The translations under genes were made by a program, and so were the position numbers. Source: Pseudomonas sp. N40(2020) (lineage in GTDB: Bacteria; Pseudomonadota; Gammaproteobacteria; Pseudomonadales; Pseudomonadaceae). Taken from it: a stretch of DNA of 64,000 nucleotides. The stretch lies in assembly GCF_014472415.1 (NCBI RefSeq), contig NZ_JACSZV010000035.1:1-64000 (forward strand), written 5' to 3'. Below are positions 17,711 to 24,208 of the stretch, one piece after another. The notes under the pieces are model-generated. The model made no database searches and was not told the origin of the DNA. It was given only the letters and a program-made list of their open reading frames with translations. Position 1 is the first letter of the stretch, and each line of letters opens with the position of its first letter.

Positions 17711-18118
17711 TCAACCTTGCTGCAAAACTTTCAAAGCCGCCGAAGCCAGAAATCCCGAACGACTCTTCTCTTCCGGGTGGTGCAACACGTATTCATCAAT
17801 GCGATTAAGCAAATGCCCCGGCAGGGTGATGTTGAGCTTCTGGGCTTTGCCCAAGTACTTCACGACATCAATATCCACCACTGCCCATGCACATCCAGCG
17901 TACTTCGGATTGGCCACGTTCACGCCAAGTTTGCTGGCCGCCGGGATCGGCGCACCGTCCTCAGCCAAAATCTCGAAATGCCCCTCAATGGCCTCCCGAG
18001 CCATGGCAACGGCATCATCCAGATCATCGCCCGCTGAAAAACATCCGGGAATGTCCGGCACTTCCACGCCCCAGGCGTGTTCCTCATCACCTATTGAAAT
18101 CGCAATCGGGTAGAGCAT
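17711..18118 (-). CDS. hicB: HicB-family antitoxin with C-terminal RHH domain
   Basis: A 135-residue antitoxin. The N-terminal partial RNase-H-like domain is visible (YPIAISIGDEEHAWGVEVPD then IPGCFSAGDDLDDAV and AIEGHFEILAEDG). The C-terminal part (GKAQKLNITLPGHLLNRIDE) is a ribbon-helix-helix DNA-binding domain, so this HicB can also act as the autorepressor. It lies 36 bases after hicA in the usual toxin-first order. Confidence 0.9.
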   Translation of the reverse strand: MLYPIAISIGDEEHAWGVEVPDIPGCFSAGDDLDDAVAMAREAIEGHFEILAEDGAPIPAASKLGVNVANPKYAGCAWAVVDIDVVKYLGKAQKLNITLPGHLLNRIDEYVLHHPEEKSRSGFLASAALKVLQQG

Positions 18119-18154
18119 ATTCGTTGACCTCCATGGTGCTACTGACTGAGCAAG

Positions 18155-18334
18155 TCAAAGCAGCGCCTGTTGCAAAATACTGATGGCCGTTTTCTTCAGC
18201 AGATCCTTCTTCGGATGCGGCACCGTGACCAGCCCGGGCTTGCTGGGATGCTTGAAGTGATGGTGACTGCCTCTGACTCTCACTAAATACCAACCGTCTG
18301 CGACGAGCTGGCCGATTAAAAAACGGCTGTTCAC
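18155..18334 (-). CDS. hicA: HicA-family mRNA interferase toxin
   Basis: A 59-residue toxin with a double-stranded-RNA-binding-like fold. It carries the catalytic histidine (His24) in RGSHHHFKHPSKPG, then VTVPHPKKDLLKKTAISIL, all standard for HicA. It starts at GTG 18334, with a strong GGAGGT site 3 bases before it. HicA cleaves mRNA and is held by HicB. It is easily missed because of its length and GTG start. The palindrome at 18357-18375 overlaps the promoter. Confidence 0.88.
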   Translation of the reverse strand: MNSRFLIGQLVADGWYLVRVRGSHHHFKHPSKPGLVTVPHPKKDLLKKTAISILQQALL

Positions 18335-18356
18335 AACACCTCCATGTGGCGTGCTT

Positions 18357-18391
18357 GGTGGGTACTATACCTACCGATTTTCTATGATCAA
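18357..18391 (-). promoter_or_regulatory. hicAB promoter with overlapping operator
   Basis: On the minus strand a -35 TTGATC (18391-18386), a 16-base spacer and a -10 TATAGT (18369-18364) form a sigma70-type promoter. The near-perfect palindrome GGTGGGTACTATACCTACC (18357-18375) covers the -10, where a HicB RHH dimer could block RNA polymerase. Confidence 0.55.
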
Positions 18392-18572
18392 CACTATAAC
18401 CACCGAGTGGTCATCGTCCATTACTCGGCTCAGTGGTTTGAAGCAGTCTAGATAGGGAAACAGCGAAGGAATGATGGGTGTGTTGCAGGCTTTTTCGTTG
18501 TTTCGGCAGGCGGGAATGACGCGAATTTTTGTAGTGGTCACAAAGAGTGAAAATAAGATGAACGACAAAATG

Positions 18573-18601
18573 AAAAAGCCCGGCACTCGGCCGGGCTTTT
18601 T
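18573..18601. terminator. Bidirectional intrinsic terminator
   Basis: AAAAAGCCCGGC, a 5-base loop and GCCGGGCTTTTT. It lies 18 bases beyond the stop of the small gene at 18620 and closes the zeta-toxin operon. Confidence 0.88.
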
Positions 18602-18619
18602 GGGCATCCAGTAACGTAA

Positions 18620-18778
18620 TCAGGCCTGCTTTTCACGCGCTGCCAGCATTACTTCATTCTGCTTCTTGGTAGCTTCGATCAGCACTTCACTGTAAACACG
18701 CTTTTTTTCTTCCGATTTCGCATTCCGAATGAAGTCTGCGAATGGACTCGTGGACTCCTTTGTGGATCCGAATTTCAT
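18620..18778 (-). CDS. 52-aa protein overlapping the zeta-toxin gene; possible antitoxin
   Basis: A 52-residue, charged, helix-forming protein (SPFADFIRNAKSEEKKRVYS, then ATKKQNEVMLAAREKQA). Its ATG overlaps the TGA of the zeta-like kinase by 4 bases (ATGA), with GGAG seven bases upstream inside the kinase gene, so translation is coupled. A terminator follows at once. I do not recognise the family. A role as partner or antitoxin is inferred from the overlap; known epsilon and PezA antitoxins are encoded upstream and are larger. Confidence 0.6.
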   Translation of the reverse strand: MKFGSTKESTSPFADFIRNAKSEEKKRVYSEVLIEATKKQNEVMLAAREKQA

Positions 18779-19524
18779 GGGGTTGCTCCGTCATTGATCC
18801 CAAGCATGGCCATCAGGTCGTATCTCGTATGCCTCTCGGGGATATGGTAGTCGATCTTGTCGACGCCGGCCTTGTAGAGGCGTCCAGAATTATCAATATG
18901 CTTCACGAGCAGATCGACATGAATGTCCTTGCCAAACTCTAGCTTAAGGGTGTTTACCACGTCACGCGCTGAAAAGTATTGGTCGACGAAATGCTCCGGT
19001 CGAATCCTGCGTCCTTCGGCTTCCTCACGGGCTCTGACAAAGGACCATGCAAGGCTAGGGTCTTGATAGACGTAGAGAATTTGCACAAACCTCCCCTTGT
19101 CGAGGCAGCGCTGCACATTTTTCCTCGCTATCTCTATATTTGAAAGCGTCCCGTCCAACAGGAAAGACTGCTTTCGCTCCAAGGCAAGGTCAATCAGCTT
19201 TCCAACGAGAATTGAAACTGCACCTTGGAAAAGCCAGGCATTGCCACCTTGATAGGCTTCAAATTCGTTCCTGAGTTCGTCTGGATCAATTCGCAGGATG
19301 GGGGTATCGGAGAAAAGATTCAGCAGGGCTAATGATGCCTCTGTTTTACCTGCTCCTGGCGAACCTGCCATGAATACCGAAACAGGCTCTTTTTCGGGAG
19401 GATAGGTGGTCTGATCGGTGAGCCGCTTACCGATAGCCTTCTTGTTTGATCGAGCAAACTTTATCGCATCATCCCAGATGGCTTGCTCTTCTCTCGTCAT
19501 TCCAAGCCTTTTGTCTTCTGGCAC
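18775..19524 (-). CDS. Zeta-toxin family kinase
   Basis: A 249-residue P-loop kinase. Walker A is GSPGAGKTEASLAL near residues 54-62, followed by ILRIDPDELRNEF, which carries the Asp of the zeta/PezT substrate site, then SFLLDGTLSN. A C-terminal segment runs to RYDLMAMLG. Zeta toxins phosphorylate UDP-N-acetylglucosamine and block wall synthesis; others have different targets. The start used is GTG 19524 with AAGGA 10 bases before it; ATG 19500 with AAAGG is an alternative. No upstream antitoxin gene is seen. Confidence 0.75.
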   Translation of the reverse strand: MPEDKRLGMTREEQAIWDDAIKFARSNKKAIGKRLTDQTTYPPEKEPVSVFMAGSPGAGKTEASLALLNLFSDTPILRIDPDELRNEFEAYQGGNAWLFQGAVSILVGKLIDLALERKQSFLLDGTLSNIEIARKNVQRCLDKGRFVQILYVYQDPSLAWSFVRAREEAEGRRIRPEHFVDQYFSARDVVNTLKLEFGKDIHVDLLVKHIDNSGRLYKAGVDKIDYHIPERHTRYDLMAMLGINDGATP

Positions 19525-19792
19525 TTAATTGGAGTCCTTTTCGAGTGAGCGGCGATCTGTCGCTTTTACTCTGCATTTACCGTACTGCGGCGTCTTCCAA
19601 CCGCACGAGGTTTTATAGCGACTTTGAGCATAGCGATGGGTAGCCCGTGCATGTGGATTATTCCATTGGGCAGGCTACGTTTCTTGTCGCTAGAGCGACC
19701 GAAGCTTAAAGAGGACTGGCATATCGACAATCAACGGTGTGTTTCTGGATAGTTCTGCGCTGCCCAAATGACCAACCCCAAATCCCAGCCAC
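19525..19792. other. Gap between zeta-toxin gene and tRNA-Gly terminator
   Basis: No convincing gene. It should hold the promoter of the zeta operon (minus strand), but no clear -35/-10 pair or operator stands out. There is no integrase and no repeat of the tRNA 3' end. Confidence 0.4.
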
Positions 19793-19822
19793 AAAAAAAC
19801 CGGCCATCAAGGCCGGTTTTTT
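19793..19822 (-). terminator. Intrinsic terminator of tRNA-Gly
   Basis: AAAAAAACCGGCC, a 5-base loop and GGCCGGTTTTTT, 48 bases downstream of the tRNA 3' end on the minus strand. Confidence 0.85.
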
Positions 19823-19870
19823 CTGTTCCTGCATCCCCCGTCAAAAAACAACGTGAGACAAAAATTCGAT

Positions 19871-19944
19871 TGGAGCGGGTGAAGGGAATCGAACCCTCGT
19901 TATCAGCTTGGGAAGCTGGAGTAATGCCATTATACGACACCCGC
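19871..19944 (-). tRNA. tRNA-Gly (anticodon CCC)
   Basis: A 74-base tRNA. The acceptor stem is GCGGGTG/CACCCGC, the discriminator T and an encoded CCA at 19873-19871. The anticodon loop TTCCCAA gives anticodon CCC, and the T arm contains GGTTCGATTCC. A cloverleaf is easily drawn. Confidence 0.95.
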
Positions 19945-20103
19945 TCAGAGCGGCTGACTTTGTACCAGACTCGGCCACGGATTTGAAGTTTTCTTTTGCT
20001 CGCCTGGCGTTGCAACGTTGAAAACGGTCAATCGCGGGCAAGCCCGACGCGTGCACAGATGCACACATCTCATACCGGCAGACTTGCTCGCGACGACGCT
20101 TTT

Positions 20104-20988
20104 TCAAATGGCCAGTGCATGGTGATCCTGAACAAACGAGTAACGCGTTCGGCTAGCCTGCGGCGCCGGTTTCAGAAAGCCGAGCAGGGCGTTCTGGCTA
20201 TCGCGGCACGCAGCCTTGTGCTCCATGTCGAGAAAGTGCCCGGTGGCTTGCAGGGTGGTGAAGGTGCTTTGCGCCACGTGGTTGCCGAACAGGCGCGCAT
20301 CGTCGGCGGCGGTGTATTCGTCCCATTCGCCGTTGAGAAACAGCACTGGCACGTTGATCTTTTGCGCCGCGTTCAGGTAGCACTGACGATCGCTGTGCAG
20401 TACGTCGCTGATGTGGAAGTGCATCTGCCCGTATTCGTGCTCGGCCAGGCTGCTGACGTGGCGGTAGTTGAAGCGTTTGAACAGCGACGGCAGGTGTTTG
20501 CCGATGGTGCTGTTGACCAGTTCGCCGACCCGGTCGCCGTCGCGTTGGCCGAGGTAATCGACGCCGCGCTCCAGGTAATCGAGCATGTGCGCGTTGATCA
20601 CCGGTGAGAACGAGCTGATCACGGCTTTTTCGATGCGCCGTGGCTGGTGCGAGAGGGCAACCAGCGTCGCGGCGCCGCCCCATGAGAACGACAGGACGTG
20701 CTCGGCGGCGAAGTGGTCGATCAGCTCCAGCAGAATCTGGCCTTCGACGTCCTTCGTCAGATGTTTCTCGTGGCGGTTGTGGGCTTTTGACCGGCCCGCG
20801 TAGGGTTGGTCGTAGCAGACCACGTTGAATTGCGGGTGCAGGTTTTTCACAGTCTGTGCAAACGACGCAGTCGTGGCCATCGAGCCGTTGACCAGGATGA
20901 TGGTCTTTTCTGCGGCGTCTGCGCGATAGAACTCCGTGTAAACCCGATACTGACCCTGTATATCCAGCACAGCGATTTCTGGCCTCAT
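20104..20988 (-). CDS. phaG: PhaG, 3-hydroxyacyl-ACP thioesterase/transacylase
   Basis: A 294-residue alpha/beta hydrolase-fold enzyme matching P. putida PhaG (295 aa) from its first residues (MRPEIAVLDIQGQYRVYTEF) onward. Landmarks are ILVNGSMATTASFAQT, SFSWGGAATLVAL (nucleophile elbow), FKRFNYRHVSSL and GHFLDMEHK with the late His. PhaG links fatty acid synthesis to medium-chain polyhydroxyalkanoate by releasing or transferring (R)-3-hydroxyacyl groups from ACP; RhlA is a relative. AGGAG precedes the ATG at 20988. Confidence 0.9.
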   Translation of the reverse strand: MRPEIAVLDIQGQYRVYTEFYRADAAEKTIILVNGSMATTASFAQTVKNLHPQFNVVCYDQPYAGRSKAHNRHEKHLTKDVEGQILLELIDHFAAEHVLSFSWGGAATLVALSHQPRRIEKAVISSFSPVINAHMLDYLERGVDYLGQRDGDRVGELVNSTIGKHLPSLFKRFNYRHVSSLAEHEYGQMHFHISDVLHSDRQCYLNAAQKINVPVLFLNGEWDEYTAADDARLFGNHVAQSTFTTLQATGHFLDMEHKAACRDSQNALLGFLKPAPQASRTRYSFVQDHHALAI

Positions 20989-21303
20989 GTCATAAGACTC
21001 CTGGCAAGCAAGCGGGTATGCGCGCAAATAGAGATTGCACGAGCTTTGTGACAGGTAGGCATACGCCTGGAATTTGCTGGCCCATGTCGATCCATGACAA
21101 CGGTCGACGGGTATTGTTATTGGCGGGCAGTTTGCCGGGGGAAGGCGGAACCTGAGGGTTCTCTACCGGCAAAAAGTTTCTTGGATGTATGTTGTGACTC
21201 ATCGGTCACAATCTGGCCGACGTCCTGATTCAAGCAGGGGTGGGGGGATCGCGCAAGTGCCGTCGGTAGATTGTTCGACAACTTCTGCTGAGCGGTCGCC
21301 TGC
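20989..21303. other. 315-base gap upstream of phaG
   Basis: No gene seen. It contains the phaG promoter region and the 3' side of rsuA. The only symmetric element noted is TTGTGAC-N6-GTCACAA at 21192-21211, a 7-bp inverted repeat that could be an operator or part of an rsuA 3' structure. Confidence 0.4.
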
Positions 21304-21996
21304 TTAGAACAAATGAATCTCTTCGGTGCGCAAAGCACGGTACTCGCCCGGTTTTAGCGCGTTATCAAGCAGCAACGGGCCCATGGATTCGCGGTGCAGG
21401 CGCAGGACTTTGTTGTTGAAGTGACCAAACATGCGCTTCACCTGGTGGTAACGACCCTCAACGATGCTAAGTCGCGCCGACCTCGGGCCGAGCAGCTCCA
21501 GTTGCGCAGGTTGCGTGGTCAGATCCTCGAAAGCGAAGTAGATCCCTTCGGCAAACTTAAGCGCATATTCCGCGCTGATGTCCTGCTCGGTTTCGACGTA
21601 ATAGACCTTCGGCAGTTTGGTTTGCGGCTGGGTCAGACGCCGCGACCAGGTGCCGTCGTTGGTGATCAACATCAATCCGGTGGTGTTGAAATCCAGGCGT
21701 CCGGCGATGTGCAGGTCGTCCCTGTCCGGTTCATTGATCAGGTCGAGTACGGTTGGGTGTTGCGGGTCGCGAGTGGCGCTGACGCAGCCGGGCGGTTTGT
21801 GCAGCATGAAGTAGCGCGCCGGTTTGCCGAGTTGCAGCACGTCGTCATCGACTTCGACGCGGCTGAATTCCAGCACTTCGCTGTGCGGGTCGCTGACGAT
21901 TTTTCCGTCAATCCGCACGCGCTTTTCCACCAGCAACAGGCGAACCTGCTGACGGTTATAGCGGGGCAGGTTGCTGAGGAAACGGTCGACGCGCAT
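21304..21996 (-). CDS. rsuA: 16S rRNA pseudouridine(516) synthase
   Basis: A 230-residue RsuA-family enzyme. An S4 RNA-binding domain lies at about residues 1-55 (RVDRFLSNLPRYNRQQVRLL), and the catalytic aspartate is in AGRLDFNTTGLMLIT. VEGRYHQVKRMFGHFNNKVL is the conserved late motif, where RsuA proteins have the MxG end. Target U516 of 16S rRNA is assigned by family. It lies 33 bases after the CWC gene and may share its transcript. Confidence 0.85.
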   Translation of the reverse strand: MRVDRFLSNLPRYNRQQVRLLLVEKRVRIDGKIVSDPHSEVLEFSRVEVDDDVLQLGKPARYFMLHKPPGCVSATRDPQHPTVLDLINEPDRDDLHIAGRLDFNTTGLMLITNDGTWSRRLTQPQTKLPKVYYVETEQDISAEYALKFAEGIYFAFEDLTTQPAQLELLGPRSARLSIVEGRYHQVKRMFGHFNNKVLRLHRESMGPLLLDNALKPGEYRALRTEEIHLF

Positions 21997-22029
21997 GTTC
22001 AGAATTCGAGGAATGAAGGGGCGCGCATC

Positions 22030-22260
22030 TTACGGGATCGCCGGTTTGGCCGCTTGCAGTTGCGCCTCAACCTGCGCGCAACGCGGGCACAGGCAGGATT
22101 TGTCGCGCAGTGCTGGCGGCAAGGCCTCGAGCACCGCCGGGTCGATGCTCACGCCGTAGCACCAGCAGGCGCGGTCGGCAGTGCGCGGGTCGGCCAGTGT
22201 GCAGTCGTTGCGGGCGCCGCAGGCCGGGCAGAGGTCGGGTTTAACGTCGGATTCAGGCAT
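22030..22260 (-). CDS. Cysteine-rich CWC family protein
   Basis: A 76-residue small protein with ten cysteines in paired motifs: CPACGARNDC, ACWCYGVSID (the CWC signature) and CLCPRC. It probably binds zinc; no function is established. The start at 22260 is set by the family N-terminus. The ATG overlaps the stop of the GGDEF remnant, so in the ancestor it was translationally coupled to a diguanylate cyclase gene. Confidence 0.8.
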   Translation of the reverse strand: MPESDVKPDLCPACGARNDCTLADPRTADRACWCYGVSIDPAVLEALPPALRDKSCLCPRCAQVEAQLQAAKPAIP

Positions 22261-22369
22261 AAGTCGAGTGAGGCATTTCCACGCAGGTGCGGTTACGGCC
22301 GGATTGCTTGGCCCGGTACACCGCATGATCGGCCCGTGACAGTGGACTGTGCAAGGTGTCATCGCCGGA
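22253..22369 (-). pseudogene. C-terminal remnant of a GGDEF diguanylate cyclase
   Basis: A 38-codon frame ending at 22253 translates to the end of a GGDEF domain: LSRADHAVYRAKQSGRNR, then TCVEMPHSTYA. The ADxAVYRAKxxGRNR signature is diagnostic for the last helix and strand of GGDEF domains. The frame is closed by an in-frame stop at 22370-22372, and half a REP element lies just upstream at 22391-22409. The rest of the gene is missing; allophanate hydrolase now occupies the next position. Confidence 0.75.
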
Positions 22370-22390
22370 TCACCGGCTAAATGGCATCCT

Positions 22391-22409
22391 TGCAGGCTCA
22401 CTCCTACAG
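22391..22409. repeat. Single REP half
   Basis: GCAGGCTCACTCCTACAGG is one arm of the 3885-type REP; the partner arm is absent. It sits between the GGDEF remnant and the atzF stop codon and may mark the deletion endpoint. Confidence 0.6.
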
Positions 22410-22411
22410 GA

Positions 22412-24184
22412 TCAGTTCAGGGTTTTCAGATACGCCCGCCACCCGCCCAGATGACTGATATCCACGGCGCCTTCCAAACCATAGGGCTCGCAGATAAACC
22501 CGCTCTCCCAACGGCCATCCGCCAGTTGCACCTTGCCCAGCCCGAGCGGGGCCGGAATACCGGTGAGGAACGATCCCAACTCGCTGCTCGGCAACTCCCA
22601 GACTTCCACGGCAATCGCCACGCCGCCGTCCTTGACGCGAACCATGCCCGGACGCAACGGCGGACCGCCCGCCAGGGCATGCAACTGGTAATCCGGTGAG
22701 CTGTGGGTTGCTTCGATCAGTTGTCCGCCGCGCTGTGTCAGTTGCCAGTTCAATGCCAGCCCTTGCAGATGCGCGCCGCACACCACCAGTCGTGCCCGGT
22801 CGTGGCGCGCCACGGTTGCAGGCGTTGGCAGGCTGGCGTCTTGCTGGCGCTGCAATGCATCCGCCACGCTCAACAGATACTGATCGGTGAAGGCTCGGCC
22901 AAACAACGTCACGCCCCACGGCAAGCCGTTGGCCATGAACGCGCTCGGCACGGCGACGGCGGCGTAATCGAGCAGGTTCATGAAGTTGGTGTAGTAACCC
23001 AGTTCGGAATTGCGCAGCACCGGTTCGGCGTTCAGTTCGGCCCGTGTCACGGGGCGGCCGATGGTCGGGGTCAGCACGCAATCGAGGCCTTCGAGTGCCT
23101 CATCGCACAGGGCTTTGAGGGCTTGCAGTCGATACTGCGCACGGAACGTCTGCACGCCGCTCACCGCCGGGGCCTTGGCCAGTACCGCACGGATCACCGG
23201 CAACACCGCTTCGGGATTTTCCTCCATCAGTTCCCCAGCCACGCTGTAACGCTCGGCGACCCACGGCCCGTCATACAGCAAACGCGCGGCTTCGAGGAAG
23301 GGTGACAAGTCCAGTTCGACCGCTTCACCCCCCAACGCTTTCAGCCGTTCGATGGCATCGCCGAACAGCAGCGGGCCTTCGACGCAGCCGAAAAATTCAA
23401 GGTCCTGCGCGCGCGGTACGCCAAAGCGAAACGGCCTTGGCGCGCCGAACGCCGAGCCGTCGTTCCATGCCGGATTGCGGCGGCTGTATTCGTCGCGCGG
23501 ATCGAGTGTCGCCGTCAACGCCAGCAACTGACTGGCCTCGCGCGCAGTCGCGGTAAACGTAGTGACGCAATCCAGCGTGCGGCACGCCGGCAGCACTCCC
23601 GCCGTGGAAATCAGGCCTTTGCTGGCCTTCAATCCGACCAGATTATTCAGCGCCGCCGGCACCCGGCCGGAACCGGCGGTGTCGGTGCCCAAGGCAAAAC
23701 TCGCGACGCCCAACGCCACTGCCAGTGACGAACCGGCGCTGGAGCCGCCGGACGGATACTCCGACAACACGCTGTTGGGGCACGCGCCATACGGTGAGCG
23801 GCTGCCGTTGAGGCCGGTGGCGAACTGGTCGAGGTTGGTCTTGCCCAGCGGAATCGCCCCCAGCACCAACAACTGCTCGACGATGGTCGCCGAGCGCTCC
23901 GCTACATAGGCGAACGCCGGGCATGCGGCGGTGGTGGTAATGCCGGCCAGATCGATGTTGTCCTTGATCGCGAACGGCACGCCGTACAGCGGCAGGCTGT
24001 CCGGTTCGCGACCGTCGAGGGCAGCGAGGTAGGGTTCCAGTTCTTCTACGCTGAGCAGGTGGATGAACAGGTGATAGTCAGGATTCAGCGCGGCGGCTTT
24101 GTCGCGCAGCATCGCCAGCAGTTGGCGCGGTGTGGTGTCGCCGTTGCGGTAGGCCTGGCGCAGCGCATCGAGTTGCAGATTCAT
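22412..24184 (-). CDS. atzF: Allophanate hydrolase
   Basis: A 590-residue amidase-signature enzyme that hydrolyses allophanate to ammonia and CO2. The Ser-cisSer-Lys triad lies in the regions GLKASKGLIST (usual serine) and GGSSAGSSLAVALG, with the Lys in PFAIKDNIDLAG. A C-terminal domain from about residue 460 (RLVVCGAHLQGLALNWQL) matches the AtzF/DUR1 C-terminal domain. The ATG at 24184 has AAAGGA upstream. It is the last gene of the guanidine operon, 24 bases after the carboxylase. Confidence 0.9.
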   Translation of the reverse strand: MNLQLDALRQAYRNGDTTPRQLLAMLRDKAAALNPDYHLFIHLLSVEELEPYLAALDGREPDSLPLYGVPFAIKDNIDLAGITTTAACPAFAYVAERSATIVEQLLVLGAIPLGKTNLDQFATGLNGSRSPYGACPNSVLSEYPSGGSSAGSSLAVALGVASFALGTDTAGSGRVPAALNNLVGLKASKGLISTAGVLPACRTLDCVTTFTATAREASQLLALTATLDPRDEYSRRNPAWNDGSAFGAPRPFRFGVPRAQDLEFFGCVEGPLLFGDAIERLKALGGEAVELDLSPFLEAARLLYDGPWVAERYSVAGELMEENPEAVLPVIRAVLAKAPAVSGVQTFRAQYRLQALKALCDEALEGLDCVLTPTIGRPVTRAELNAEPVLRNSELGYYTNFMNLLDYAAVAVPSAFMANGLPWGVTLFGRAFTDQYLLSVADALQRQQDASLPTPATVARHDRARLVVCGAHLQGLALNWQLTQRGGQLIEATHSSPDYQLHALAGGPPLRPGMVRVKDGGVAIAVEVWELPSSELGSFLTGIPAPLGLGKVQLADGRWESGFICEPYGLEGAVDISHLGGWRAYLKTLN

Positions 24185-24208
24185 CAGTTGATCCTTTTCC
24201 AAATGGGT

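Noticed and set aside
18371-18607. Minus-strand 78-codon frame upstream of hicAB
   Set aside because: It begins inside a terminator stem and runs over the hicAB promoter, with no ribosome site and no protein features.
19871-19944. tRNA-Gly as attachment site of an island covering the toxin modules
   Set aside because: No integrase and no second copy of the tRNA 3' end was found in the window.
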